A stretch of DNA of 64,000 bases from JAIVGV01 sp032229975 (lineage in GTDB: Bacteria > Acidobacteriota > Blastocatellia > Pyrinomonadales > Pyrinomonadaceae), in the NCBI GenBank assembly GCA_032229975.1, contig JAVXVG010000017.1, positions 123,405-187,404 of the forward strand. The letters run 5' to 3'. The translations under genes and the position numbers were made by a program. Below the pieces are notes generated by a model that saw only the letters and a list, made by a program, of their open reading frames with translations, ran no database searches and was not told where the DNA came from. Below, one piece after another: positions 43,223-51,185 of the stretch (position 1 is its first letter; each line of letters opens with the position of its first letter).

Positions 43223-44614
43223 TCAAGCACTAGCGACCTTCGCGGCATCGCTTGTGCGCTCAAGAAAACGCTCAAGGAACTTCGTCGAGTAGTTGCCGGA
43301 GATGAACTCCTCATCCTCCATGATGCGTTGATGCAGCGGCACGGTCGTCTTGATCCCCTCGATGACCATCGCTTCGAGCGCGCGCCGCATACGCAGGATC
43401 GCCAGCTCGCGCGTGCGCGCATGGACGATGAGCTTGGCGATCATCGCGTCGTAGTAGGGCGGCACGTAGTAGCCGGGATAGACCGCCGTATCAACACGCA
43501 CTCCGGGGCCACCTGGAATGTTGAAGGCTGTGATGAGGCCGGGCGAAGGGACGCCCGTCAGAGGGTCTTCAGCGTTGATGCGACACTCGATGGAGTGTCC
43601 AACGATGATCACGTCGGACTGCTCGTAAGCCAGCACCTCGCCCTCTGCGACTCTGATCTGGTTTCGCACGATGTCTGCGAGCGTGACCATCTCCGTGACG
43701 GGATGCTCAACCTGCACGCGCGTGTTCATCTCCATGAAGTAGAAGCGGCCATCTTCGTCGAGCAGAAACTCCATCGTCCCTGCGTTCGAGTAGCCGACGC
43801 GCTTGCAGGCTTCGACGGCGACTTTACCCATCTGCGCGCGCAGCTCAGGCGTTAGCGCGGGCGATGGTGCTTCTTCTAAAAGTTTCTGGTGACGACGCTG
43901 GATCGAGCAGTCGCGCTCGCCGAGGTGGACGCAGTGCCCGTGCTCGTCCGCCATCACCTGTATCTCGACGTGGCGCGGTCGCTCGATGTAACGCTCGACG
44001 TACACGTCGCCGTTCTTGAACGCAGCCGTCGCCTCGTTCGAGGCCGTCTCCAGAGCCTTATCAAGTTCGCCTTCGGAGCGCACGATCCGCATCCCGCGAC
44101 CGCCGCCGCCCGCCGACGCCTTGATGATGACCGGATAGCCGATCTCGCCCGCAATCTTGGCGGCTTCCTCGAACGACTCGACCGGCCCCGGACTACCGGG
44201 AAGAATCGGCACGCCCGCCTCTTTCATCGCGCGGCGCGCTTCAACCTTGTCGCCCATCAACTTGATCACCGACGCGCGCGGCCCGATGAACTTGACGTTG
44301 CACGCCTCGCAGATTTCGGCGAAGGACGAAGACTCTGCGAGGAAGCCGTAGCCGGGATGGATCGCGTCAACGTTATAAATCTCAGCCGCCGAAATGATCG
44401 AAGGGATGTTCAAATAACTCTGCGACGACGGAGGGGGCCCAATGCAGATCGACTCGTCGGCGAAGCGCACGTGCAGCGAGTCGCGATCAGCCGTGCTGTG
44501 CACGGCGACGGTCTTGATGCCCATCTCCTTGCACGCCCAGATGATGCGGCACGCGATCTCGCCACGGTTGGCGATCAGCACCTTGCGGAATTTTCGCGGC
44601 CCGAATATCTGCAT
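43223..44614 (-). CDS. accC: Acetyl-CoA carboxylase, biotin carboxylase subunit AccC
   Basis: A 463-residue ATP-grasp enzyme that carboxylates the biotin on AccB, the first step of fatty-acid synthesis. Visible motifs: FRKVLIANRGEIACRII at the start, the Gly-rich loop KASAGGGGRGM, the HCVHLGERDCSIQRRHQK block, and MNTRVQVEHPVTEM. The ATG at 44614 (MQIFGPRKF) is preferred because the in-frame codons upstream lie in a heptad repeat. It pairs with accB just upstream. Confidence 0.97.
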   Translation of the reverse strand: MQIFGPRKFRKVLIANRGEIACRIIWACKEMGIKTVAVHSTADRDSLHVRFADESICIGPPPSSQSYLNIPSIISAAEIYNVDAIHPGYGFLAESSSFAEICEACNVKFIGPRASVIKLMGDKVEARRAMKEAGVPILPGSPGPVESFEEAAKIAGEIGYPVIIKASAGGGGRGMRIVRSEGELDKALETASNEATAAFKNGDVYVERYIERPRHVEIQVMADEHGHCVHLGERDCSIQRRHQKLLEEAPSPALTPELRAQMGKVAVEACKRVGYSNAGTMEFLLDEDGRFYFMEMNTRVQVEHPVTEMVTLADIVRNQIRVAEGEVLAYEQSDVIIVGHSIECRINAEDPLTGVPSPGLITAFNIPGGPGVRVDTAVYPGYYVPPYYDAMIAKLIVHARTRELAILRMRRALEAMVIEGIKTTVPLHQRIMEDEEFISGNYSTKFLERFLERTSDAAKVASA

Positions 44615-44620
44615 GAGCGA

Positions 44621-44685
44621 GCACTCAGCCATCAGCATTCAGCAAGTCGGCTTTTCTTTCTGCTGACTGTTGAATGCTGATGGCT
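44621..44685. repeat. Heptad palindrome, family C (CAGCATT)
   Basis: Left arm CAGCCATCAGCATTCAGCAA, core GTCGGCTTTTCTTT, right arm CTGCTGACTGTTGAATGCTG. It abuts the accB stop codon, between accB and accC. Confidence 0.88.
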
Positions 44686-45391
44686 ACTTTCTGATTCCGA
44701 AGAGTGGCTGCCCGAACTCGACGGGCTGGCCGTTCTCCACGTAAACCTTCTCAACCGTTCCGGTCGTCTCTGCGAGAATCTCGTTCATCAGTTTCATCGC
44801 CTCGATGATGCATACGACCGAGTCGGGATCGACGTGGCTGCCGACCTTCATGAACGGCTCAGCCGTCGGCGACGCCGCGCGGTAGAACGTGCCGACGATG
44901 GGCGAGGTGATCTTGAACAGTTCGGCTTCGGACGCTGCCTCTGGTGTCTTGACGCCGCCACTCGCTTGCGCTCCCGATGCGGACGCGCCTTCGCTCTGTG
45001 CGGGCGCGATTTGCGGCGCGGCGAACGCGGTCGAGTGAACCTGTGGCTGCGGCGCGCTCGCGGTACTTTGCGGCGCGAGGTCGCGACGCAGGCGCACGCG
45101 GAAGCCTTCTTTCTCTAACTCGAACTCGGTGAAACCCTCCGACGCGATGAGGCTGAACAACTCGCGCAACTCATCCATGTTGAGCGAGGCTTCCGCGCGC
45201 GACGATTGAGATGACTGCTGCGATTGGCCCTCGCGCCCGCCGTGGCGTCGGCGCAGGCCGCGCCGGCCACCGAGGTTCTGCGAGCCAACGCGTTGCTGAT
45301 CCGCATACTGCTGCTGTTGCGAAATGCTCTCGCGTTGCGGCTCGCGCGTGGGCGCAGTGCCAGTGGATTCCGGTCTGTCTTGGTCGCTCAT
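44684..45391 (-). CDS. accB: Acetyl-CoA carboxylase, biotin carboxyl carrier protein AccB
   Basis: A 235-residue carrier. The biotinyl domain at the C-terminus has the EAMKLM motif with K200 as the biotinylation site, and the thumb region PIVGTFYRAASPTAEPF. The middle carries the LRELFSLIASEGFTEFELEKEG helix common to AccB. The first 70 residues are a disordered Gln/Arg/Ser-rich extension, making it longer than usual. Lies after rplQ and before accC. Confidence 0.96.
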   Translation of the reverse strand: MSDQDRPESTGTAPTREPQRESISQQQQYADQQRVGSQNLGGRRGLRRRHGGREGQSQQSSQSSRAEASLNMDELRELFSLIASEGFTEFELEKEGFRVRLRRDLAPQSTASAPQPQVHSTAFAAPQIAPAQSEGASASGAQASGGVKTPEAASEAELFKITSPIVGTFYRAASPTAEPFMKVGSHVDPDSVVCIIEAMKLMNEILAETTGTVEKVYVENGQPVEFGQPLFGIRK

Positions 45392-45463
45392 CTTCTTCGA
45401 GCCTCCGCTTGAAGTTTCGGGAGAAAGCGTGAACTCATTCTTCGATCAGACGCGGCGCAAGTG

Positions 45464-45517
45464 AAAGCCCCAACCCGCCAGCCACAACAACATCGCCGGT
45501 CGCGGGGGATTGGGGCT
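45464..45517 (-). terminator. Terminator-like hairpin after rplQ
   Basis: On the minus strand AGCCCCAA pairs with TTGGGGCT and is followed by TTTCACTT, with a large GC-rich loop. It probably ends or attenuates the alpha-operon transcript before accB. Confidence 0.65.
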
Positions 45518-45537
45518 CGCGCTCGATCAAACGACTC

Positions 45538-45563
45538 GCGCGCACGTTCGCAAACGTGCGCGC
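45538..45563 (-). repeat. Perfect GC hairpin downstream of rplQ
   Basis: GCGCGCACGTT (45538-45548) pairs perfectly with AACGTGCGCGC (45553-45563) over a 4-base loop. No T tract follows, so it may stabilise or process the 3' end next to the terminator-like hairpin. Confidence 0.65.
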
Positions 45564-45585
45564 GCGCCTTGCACAAGCTATGAAA

Positions 45586-46314
45586 CTAGTCTGTGTCCTT
45601 CTCAGCCGCAGTCGATTCGGTCTTCTTCGAGCGACGGCCGCCCTTGCCAGCTTTGTCGACGTCCTTCGGCTCAGGCACTGTGCCCTTGCCGCGCGCGCGC
45701 GTCGTCGAATCTTTCTCGAAAGTCTTGTCGGCTTTGCGACCGCCGCGACGGCCCCCTTCGGCTTCGCCCGACTTGCTCGCGCGCGCGGACTTCTGCTTGC
45801 CCGCCGGAGTAGCCTTGCCCTTCGACTTGCTCTCCGCCGCGCCAAGCTCGCGCGCGTTATCGACCAACTCGATGATCGCGAGTTCGGCGTTGTCGCCGAT
45901 GCGACGACCGAGCTTGATGATGCGCGTGTAACCACCGGGTCGATCTTTGTAACGCTCGCCTAACTCGTCGAAGAGACGCTTGACAGCCGCGACTCCTGCG
46001 GTGCGCTCGGCGCGCGGCGCATTGCGGCGGCCCGTCGAGGGAGACTGTTGTCGATTGCCCGCGTGGAAGAAGACGGCCGCCTGACGGCGCAGGTGAACCT
46101 GTCCCGCCACCGCCTCATCGCCCGTCAACACGTGCGCGCGCTTCGACAAAGTGATGATGCGCTCGACGAACGGACGCAGCTCTTTCGCCTTCGGCAAGGT
46201 CGTGATCAAACGCTCGTCACGCGCGTTGATGAGCGAGGTGGCGAGATTACGCAGCATCGAGAGTCGATGCTCGGTCGTCCGCCCAAGTTTACGATGTGCC
46301 TTCTGGTGTCGCAT
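45586..46314 (-). CDS. rplQ: 50S ribosomal protein L17 with long basic C-terminal tail
   Basis: A 242-residue protein, twice the usual length. The L17 core is recognised at 1-80 (MRHQKAHRKLGRTTEHRLSM, TTLPKAKELRPFVERIITL) and again at 105-150 (AVKRLFDELGERYKDRPGGY). Between them sits an insert of about 25 residues (NRQQSPSTGRRNAPRAER). After residue 150 come about 90 residues rich in Lys, Gly, Ala, Ser and Glu, probably disordered. Last gene of the alpha-type operon. Confidence 0.95.
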   Translation of the reverse strand: MRHQKAHRKLGRTTEHRLSMLRNLATSLINARDERLITTLPKAKELRPFVERIITLSKRAHVLTGDEAVAGQVHLRRQAAVFFHAGNRQQSPSTGRRNAPRAERTAGVAAVKRLFDELGERYKDRPGGYTRIIKLGRRIGDNAELAIIELVDNARELGAAESKSKGKATPAGKQKSARASKSGEAEGGRRGGRKADKTFEKDSTTRARGKGTVPEPKDVDKAGKGGRRSKKTESTAAEKDTD

Positions 46315-46323
46315 GACAAACTA

Positions 46324-46400
46324 AACGATGAAGTCGAAACGATGAGCGATGAAGTGAAGTTAACTTTCTCACTTCATCGTCCTGCGTTCATCGCTCATCC
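46324..46400. repeat. Heptad palindrome, family A (ACGATGA)
   Basis: Left arm ACGATGAAGTCGAAACGATG, core GAAGTGAAGTTAACTTTCTC, right arm ACTTCATCGTCCTGCGTTCA. Between rpoA and rplQ. Confidence 0.88.
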
Positions 46401-46406
46401 TTTCCT

Positions 46407-47477
46407 TTACTCGTCGTCCTCTTCCTCGTCGTCCGCGTAATCGAGATCGACTGCGTCGGGGTTGCTGCTATCGCCGGAGCCGGGGATCGGGTTGCCCTGC
46501 TCGTCGAACGCCATGCCGAAGTCGAGACCCATGCCGTGCAGGATGTCTTTGATCTCATTCAGAGACTTCTTGCCGAAGTTCTTCGTCGCCAGCATCTCTC
46601 GCTCGCTGCGCTGCACGAGATCGCGGATCGTGCGAATGTTCGCGTTCTTCAGGCAGTTGTACGAGCGAACCGACAACTCCAACTCATCGACCGAGCGATC
46701 AAGCACGTCGTTGCGCGGCAAGGGGGGCCGCTCCATCGAAGGATAGGCCACCTCGTCCAAGTCTTCCTCGAAGTTGATGAAGATCGACATGTGATCCTTG
46801 ATCAACTTCGCGGCGAGACCGATGGCATCGTCCGGCTTCACCGATCCATCCGTCCACACTTCAATCGTCAGCTTGTCGAACTCTGTGTTCTGGCCCAAGC
46901 GGGCCGCCTCGACCGTGTAGTTCACCTTCTTGACCGGCGTGTGCACGGAGTCAATCGGGATGTAACCCAAAGAGAGGTCTTCATCGAAGTTGCGATCCGC
47001 CGGAACGTAGCCGCGCCCGCGCTTCAGACGCATCTCGACGTTGAGCGATCCGCCCTCGCTCACAGTCGCGAGATAGACGTTCTGATCGAGAATCTCCACG
47101 TCGCCGTCCGCCTCGATGTCGGCAGAGGTGACTTCGCCCGCGCCGTCCTTCGTGATCGTCAAGGTCTTTGCGGAGTTGCCGTGCAGCTTGATCGGAATCT
47201 GCTTGAGATTGAGGATCACGTCGGTCGCATCCTCGACCACACCACGGATCGAAGAGAACTCGTGCTCGACGCCCTCGATCTTCACCGCCGTGATCGCCGA
47301 TCCTTCAATCGAGGAGAGCAGCGCGCGGCGAAGACTATTGCCAATGGTTGTGCCGAAGCCGCGCTCGAAGGGCTGCGCGGAGAAGCGACCGTAACGGTCG
47401 GTCAAGGTCTCGTTGTCCACCGCGAGACGGCGCGGCATCTGAAATCCTGTCCAGAGTGTGTTCTGCTCCATCGCCAT
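46407..47477 (-). CDS. rpoA: DNA-directed RNA polymerase alpha subunit
   Basis: A 356-residue subunit (ATG at 47477, MAMEQNTLWTGFQMPRRLAV). The N-terminal dimerisation domain carries FERGFGTTIGNSLRRALLSS and the IEGVEHEFSSIRGVVEDATD block. The C-terminal DNA- and activator-binding domain carries LKNANIRTIRDLVQRSE and FGKKSLNEIKDIL. The tail after about 320 is acidic (DLDYADDEEEDDE), an addition not found in most homologues. Confidence 0.97.
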   Translation of the reverse strand: MAMEQNTLWTGFQMPRRLAVDNETLTDRYGRFSAQPFERGFGTTIGNSLRRALLSSIEGSAITAVKIEGVEHEFSSIRGVVEDATDVILNLKQIPIKLHGNSAKTLTITKDGAGEVTSADIEADGDVEILDQNVYLATVSEGGSLNVEMRLKRGRGYVPADRNFDEDLSLGYIPIDSVHTPVKKVNYTVEAARLGQNTEFDKLTIEVWTDGSVKPDDAIGLAAKLIKDHMSIFINFEEDLDEVAYPSMERPPLPRNDVLDRSVDELELSVRSYNCLKNANIRTIRDLVQRSEREMLATKNFGKKSLNEIKDILHGMGLDFGMAFDEQGNPIPGSGDSSNPDAVDLDYADDEEEDDE

Positions 47478-47579
47478 AATTTTTCTACCCGCCTCCGCGA
47501 AACACGTCCGCGCCCGCGCCACTCACGCCGCGTTAATTTGCCACGCGCGGCTTGAGCGGACGGCGGACGACTCAATTAA

Positions 47580-48221
47580 TTACTTGCTGTAAAGCTCGAC
47601 GATCAACTGCTCGTTGATCGAGCGGTCAATGTCCTCGCGCACGGGTGCGTTCGCCACGCGCGCGCCCATCTCTTGGCCCTCGGCGGGCGCGAGCCACGAG
47701 GGCCTGCCGCGACCGGCGGCGGTCTGCCACGCGCCCTCGACGTGCGGGTTCTTGCGGCTCGACTCGCGCACCGTGATCACGTCGCCGACCTTCACTGAAA
47801 AGGACGGGATGTCCACCTTGCGACCGTTGACTTCGATGTGCCCGTGATTGACGAGTTGTCGCGCCTGCCTACGAGACGTGGCGAAGCCCGCGCGATAGAC
47901 CGCGTTATCGAGACGACGCTCAAGCAGCGTCAACAGGTTCTCGCCCGTGATGCCCTTCATGCGCGCCGCCTTCTCGAAGTAGTTGCGGAACTGACCTTCG
48001 AGGACGAAGTAGATGCGCTTGACCTTCTGCTTCTCGCGCAACTGCTGGCCGTAGCCGACCAGAGCTTTGCCGCGTCGCGGGGCGTTGCCGTGCTGACCCG
48101 GCGGCTGCGTGCCGCGCTTCTCAATCGGGCACGATGGCTTGTAGCAACGGTCGCCCTTCAAAAATAGTTTTGCGCCTTCGCGGCGGCACAGGCGGCACAC
48201 CGCCCCACGATACCTAGCCAT
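47580..48221 (-). CDS. rpsD: 30S ribosomal protein S4 (zinc-binding form)
   Basis: A 213-residue protein. The N-terminal zinc site has C9, C12, C26 and C31 (CRLCRREG and CYKPSC), so it is the C+ form. The S4 domain follows with RLDNAVYRAGFATSRRQARQ and the VNHGHIEVNGRKVD block. Primary 16S binder and, in many bacteria, translational regulator of the alpha operon. The 102-bp gap to rpoA contains no heptad element. Confidence 0.97.
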   Translation of the reverse strand: MARYRGAVCRLCRREGAKLFLKGDRCYKPSCPIEKRGTQPPGQHGNAPRRGKALVGYGQQLREKQKVKRIYFVLEGQFRNYFEKAARMKGITGENLLTLLERRLDNAVYRAGFATSRRQARQLVNHGHIEVNGRKVDIPSFSVKVGDVITVRESSRKNPHVEGAWQTAAGRGRPSWLAPAEGQEMGARVANAPVREDIDRSINEQLIVELYSK

Positions 48222-48314
48222 TAACTTCTTCTCGCCTCCTGTCTGAAGTTTCAGACGGAAAAGTTTACAGGTCGCGCACCCAGTGCGCCGGCCCTTCGTC
48301 CTTTAGGTTACAAA

Positions 48315-48382
48315 AGCATTCAGCAATCAGCCGTCAGCAAAACCGGATTGGCTGATTGCTGAGCGCTGAATGCTGATTGCTC
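48315..48382. repeat. Heptad palindrome, family C (CAGCATT)
   Basis: Left arm GCATTCAGCAATCAGCCGTC, core AGCAAAACCGGATTGGCT, right arm GATTGCTGAGCGCTGAATGC. It abuts the rpsK stop codon, between rpsK and rpsD. Confidence 0.9.
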
Positions 48383-48384
48383 CA

Positions 48385-48789
48385 TTAAACTCTGCGCCGC
48401 TTCGGGGGGCGGCAACCGTTGTGCGGGATGGGCGTGATGTCGCGGATCATCACGACGCGGATGCCCGCATTGTTGATCGCGCGGATGGCCGACTCTCTGC
48501 CGCCGCCCGGGCCCTTCACGCGCACCTCGCATTGGTGCATCCCTGCTTCCTGCGCCTTGCGCGCTGCCTCAAAGGCCGCCTGCTGCGCGGCGAAGGGTGT
48601 GCCCTTGCGCGAGCCGCGAAAACCGCGTGCGCCCGAAGACGATTGCGCGATCAGGTTGCCTTCCAAGTCGGTGATCGAGATCAGCGTGTTGTTGAAAGTC
48701 GCCTGAATGAAGACGATCCCGTTCGGGATGTTCTTCTTCTCTTTTTTGCGGAAGACTTTTTTCTTCCCGCCTGTCGTAGCTTTTGCCAT
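48385..48789 (-). CDS. rpsK: 30S ribosomal protein S11
   Basis: A 134-residue protein with GIVFIQATFNNTLISITDLE, SSGARGFRGSRKGTPFAAQ and the ending DITPIPHNGCRPPKRRRV. The N-terminus is extended by basic residues (KKKVFRKKEKKN). Platform protein of the 30S subunit contacting the mRNA exit region. Standard place between rpsM and rpsD. Confidence 0.97.
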   Translation of the reverse strand: MAKATTGGKKKVFRKKEKKNIPNGIVFIQATFNNTLISITDLEGNLIAQSSSGARGFRGSRKGTPFAAQQAAFEAARKAQEAGMHQCEVRVKGPGGGRESAIRAINNAGIRVVMIRDITPIPHNGCRPPKRRRV

Positions 48790-48796
48790 GATTATT

Positions 48797-48874
48797 TAGC
48801 AGTCAGCAATCAGCATTCAGTAATTAGCAATGCCTTGTTACGGCTGACTGCTGACGACTGAGCGCTGAGTGCTC
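48797..48874. repeat. Heptad palindrome, family C (CAGCATT)
   Basis: Left arm CAGTCAGCAATCAGCATTCA, core TAATTAGCAATGCCTTGTTACG, right arm CTGACTGCTGACGACTGAGC. Between rpsM and rpsK. Confidence 0.88.
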
Positions 48875-48877
48875 TTG

Positions 48878-49261
48878 TTACTTCTTGCCTGGAGCCTTCT
48901 TCTTGGCGATGGTGGCGCGACGCGGGCCCTTGCGGGTGCGCGCGTTGGTATGCGTGCGCTGACCTCGGACGGGAAGGCCCCGACGATGTCGAAGCCCTCG
49001 ATAGCAGCCGATGTCCATCAGACGTTTAATGTCCATCTGCGTGCGCTTGCGCAGATCGCCCTCGACATCGCCCTGCCCTTCGATGACCGTGCGGATGCGA
49101 CCGAGTTGATCTTCGTTCAATTCGCGCACGCGCAGGTTCGGGTCAACGTCCGCCGCTTTGAGGATCGACGACGAGCGCGAGCGCCCGATGCCGAAAATGT
49201 ACGTGAGTCCGACCTCGACGCGCTTGTTGACGGGGAGATCGACGCCTACCACACGAGCCAT
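48878..49261 (-). CDS. rpsM: 30S ribosomal protein S13
   Basis: A 127-residue protein: MARVVGVDLPVNKRVEVGLT at the start, the helix-hairpin-helix region TYIFGIGRSRSSSIL, and the basic ending RTHTNARTRKGPRRATIAKK. Contacts P-site tRNA and helix 69. Typical length. Confidence 0.97.
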   Translation of the reverse strand: MARVVGVDLPVNKRVEVGLTYIFGIGRSRSSSILKAADVDPNLRVRELNEDQLGRIRTVIEGQGDVEGDLRKRTQMDIKRLMDIGCYRGLRHRRGLPVRGQRTHTNARTRKGPRRATIAKKKAPGKK

Positions 49262-49284
49262 TCTCTTCTCTCCAATTTCGTCTG

Positions 49285-49322
49285 AGTCTGAAATTTAAAA
49301 TCTGGGATTTCAGATTTCAGTC
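49285..49322. repeat. Short heptad palindrome, family G (GATTTCA)
   Basis: Right arm GATTTCAGATTTCAG shows two clear heptamers; left arm CTGAAATTTAAAATC is its imperfect complement. It abuts the rpmJ stop codon, between rpmJ and rpsM. Confidence 0.65.
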
Positions 49323-49436
49323 TTAACCTTGCCGTTGTTTGTGTTTCGGGTTCGTGCAGATCACTCTCACCACGCCTTTGCGGTGGATGACCTTGCAGTT
49401 GTCGCACATCTTCTTAACTGAAGCCCTGACTTTCAT
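49323..49436 (-). CDS. rpmJ: 50S ribosomal protein L36 (zinc-binding form)
   Basis: A 37-residue protein read directly from the minus strand: MKVRASVKKMCDNCKVIHRK, then GVVRVICTNPKHKQRQG. Zinc ligands C11, C14, C27 and H32 are all present, so it is the C+ form. It sits between map and rpsM behind its own promoter. The usual infA neighbour is missing. Confidence 0.96.
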   Translation of the reverse strand: MKVRASVKKMCDNCKVIHRKGVVRVICTNPKHKQRQG

Positions 49437-49522
49437 CGCTTAACCTACCTTCGGCAACATTTCGAGTGCCTCGCCATACCACACTTACATTGTCAAAAAC
49501 TTACCCCGTCGGCGAATTGTAG

Positions 49523-49552
49523 ATAGTAACATAGCCACATTTGTTCGTCCAA
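49523..49552 (-). promoter_or_regulatory. Sigma-70 promoter of the rpmJ-rpsM-rpsK-rpsD-rpoA-rplQ unit
   Basis: On the minus strand, TTGGAC (49547-49552) and TACTAT (49523-49528) are 18 bp apart. It lies in the 128-bp gap between map and rpmJ, leaving a leader of about 80 nt. Confidence 0.65.
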
Positions 49553-49564
49553 ACGACGCGGCGG

Positions 49565-50362
49565 CTAAACGCCGGATAACGCAGCCGCTTCCACACGCGG
49601 GGTCACGCCCGCGCTCGCGACGCATGTTAACACTTCAGGCCCCTCTTCAGTGATCGCGATGGTGTGCTCGACGTGCGCGCTCGGCTTTCCATCCATCGTA
49701 ACGACCGTCCAACCGTCGGCGAGCGTCTTCGTGTGATGCGTGCCCATGTTGAGCATCGGCTCGATGGCGAAGACGTAACCCGCTTTCAACTTCAGACCCG
49801 TGCCCGGTTTTCCGTAGTTCGGTATCTGCGGGTCTTCGTGCATCTTGCGCCCGATGCCGTGCCCCACGTACTCGCGCACAACCGAATAGCCGCGCGACTC
49901 GGCCAGCCCCTGCACAGCCCACCCGATGTCGCCGAGTCGCCGGCCCGGATGACACTGATTGATCGCGCGCTCCAAGCATTCTTCCGTCACGCGGATCAAC
50001 TCCAGCCAATCTTCGCGCACCGTCCCGATGGGCACGGTCGTCGCCGTGTCGCCGACGAAACCATTGAGCGTCGCGCCGACGTCGACCGAGAGAATATCGC
50101 CGTCCTTCAACTCGTACTTCGACGGGAAGCCGTGGACGATCTGCTCATTAACCGACGCGCAGATCGAGTAGGGAAAACCGTGATAACCCTTGAAGGTGGG
50201 GAGCGCGCCCGCGTCGCGGATCATCTTCTCCGCCGCCGCGTCGAGTTCAAGAGTCGTCATGCCGACGCGCGCAGACGCACGCAGAGCCTCGCGCACCTCG
50301 CCCGCGAGCCGGCCCGCCGCGCGCATCTTCTCGATCTCACTTTTTGACTTGCCGATGATCAT
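49565..50362 (-). CDS. map: Methionine aminopeptidase, type I
   Basis: A 265-residue enzyme (ATG at 50362, MIIGKSKSEIEKMRAAGRL) that removes initiator methionine. Metal ligands are visible in DVGATLNGFVGDTATT (two Asp), GHGIGRKMHED (His), FAIEPMLNMG (Glu) and VEHTIAITEEG (Glu). The upstream frame extension to 50461 is repeat sequence, not protein. Downstream, infA is absent. Confidence 0.97.
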   Translation of the reverse strand: MIIGKSKSEIEKMRAAGRLAGEVREALRASARVGMTTLELDAAAEKMIRDAGALPTFKGYHGFPYSICASVNEQIVHGFPSKYELKDGDILSVDVGATLNGFVGDTATTVPIGTVREDWLELIRVTEECLERAINQCHPGRRLGDIGWAVQGLAESRGYSVVREYVGHGIGRKMHEDPQIPNYGKPGTGLKLKAGYVFAIEPMLNMGTHHTKTLADGWTVVTMDGKPSAHVEHTIAITEEGPEVLTCVASAGVTPRVEAAALSGV

Positions 50363-50370
50363 GAGAGCCG

Positions 50371-50495
50371 TGAATCGTGAATCGTCAATCGTAAATTGCG
50401 AATCGTCAATCGAGGTTCGAGGCAATTCTACTTGAACAACATCAGCAGCGCGCAGGTTCAAGCGCGATTGACGATTTACGATTCGCGATTCACGA
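50371..50495. repeat. Heptad palindrome, family D (AATCGTC), overlapping adk end
   Basis: Left arm with five or six copies (GTGAATCGTGAATCGTCAAT), a core of about 55 bp, right arm GATTGACGATTTACGATTCG. The right arm codes for the last residues and stop of adk. Confidence 0.88.
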
Positions 50496-51132
50496 TCTTC
50501 TCAATGTCCGAGTAGATCGCTTCAACGTCGCGCGTGCCATCGACGCGGGCGAGGCGGTGCGACCGTTCGTAGTATTCGAGCAGTGGGCGCGTCTCACGCT
50601 CGTAGGTGGCGAGCCGCGCTTGCACCGTCTCCGTGTTGTCGTCGGCGCGATGATTGAGCCGCGTTTCGGGATGCAGGTCGCAGACCTCGTCGTGCGCGGG
50701 CGGCTTGAAATAGATGTTGTAAATCTCGCCGCAGACGGGGCAGTTGCGCCGGCCTGTCATCCGTTTTTCAAGCAACGCCGTCGGGACTTCGACGAGCACC
50801 GCTTGAATCCTGTTGCCCTGCTCGACCGCCAACTTCTCAAGCATCGCGGCTTGCGCGGGCGTGCGCGGGTAGCCGTCGAGAATGTAGCCGTGCTTGCAGT
50901 CGTCGCGGTTCGTGCGCTCCTGAACGACTCGGATCGTCACGTCGTCCGGCACGAGATGGCCCGCATCCATGATGGCCCTCACCTCTTCGGCGAGCGGCGT
51001 CTGTGCATCCTTCATCGCGCGAAACATATCGCCCGTCGAGATTTGCGGCAAGCCGAGTCGCTCCTGCAAGAGACGCGCCTGCGTCCCCTTGCCCGCGCCC
51101 GGCGCACCCATCAAGACGACGATCTTCGACAT
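50476..51132 (-). CDS. adk: Adenylate kinase (zinc-LID type)
   Basis: A 218-residue kinase balancing ATP, ADP and AMP. P-loop GAPGAGKGTQ at 9-18; AMP site ISTGDMFR and DGYPRTPAQA; the LID zinc site has C131, C134, C151 and H154 (CPVCG and CDLHPETRL). The final residues VNRES are encoded by the family D heptad repeat, so the C-terminus has been altered by it. Confidence 0.97.
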   Translation of the reverse strand: MSKIVVLMGAPGAGKGTQARLLQERLGLPQISTGDMFRAMKDAQTPLAEEVRAIMDAGHLVPDDVTIRVVQERTNRDDCKHGYILDGYPRTPAQAAMLEKLAVEQGNRIQAVLVEVPTALLEKRMTGRRNCPVCGEIYNIYFKPPAHDEVCDLHPETRLNHRADDNTETVQARLATYERETRPLLEYYERSHRLARVDGTRDVEAIYSDIEKIVNRES

Positions 51133-51182
51133 TGATTCATCTACTCATTGATCCAATGAAAAAATGAATCAATGATTCAATG
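51131..51182. repeat. Palindrome, family F (octamer-like GATTCATC)
   Basis: Left arm ATTGATTCATCTACTCATTG, short core ATC, right arm CAATGAAAAAATGAATCAAT plus an extra unit. Between secY and adk. Confidence 0.82.
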
Positions 51183-51185
51183 TTC

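Noticed and set aside
43889..44680. A 263-codon plus-strand frame over accC
   Set aside because: Antisense to accC, with no family signature.
46536..47555. A 339-codon plus-strand frame over rpoA
   Set aside because: Shadow frame of a certain rpoA; composition (Arg, His, Asp, Leu) is typical of antisense frames in G+C-rich DNA.
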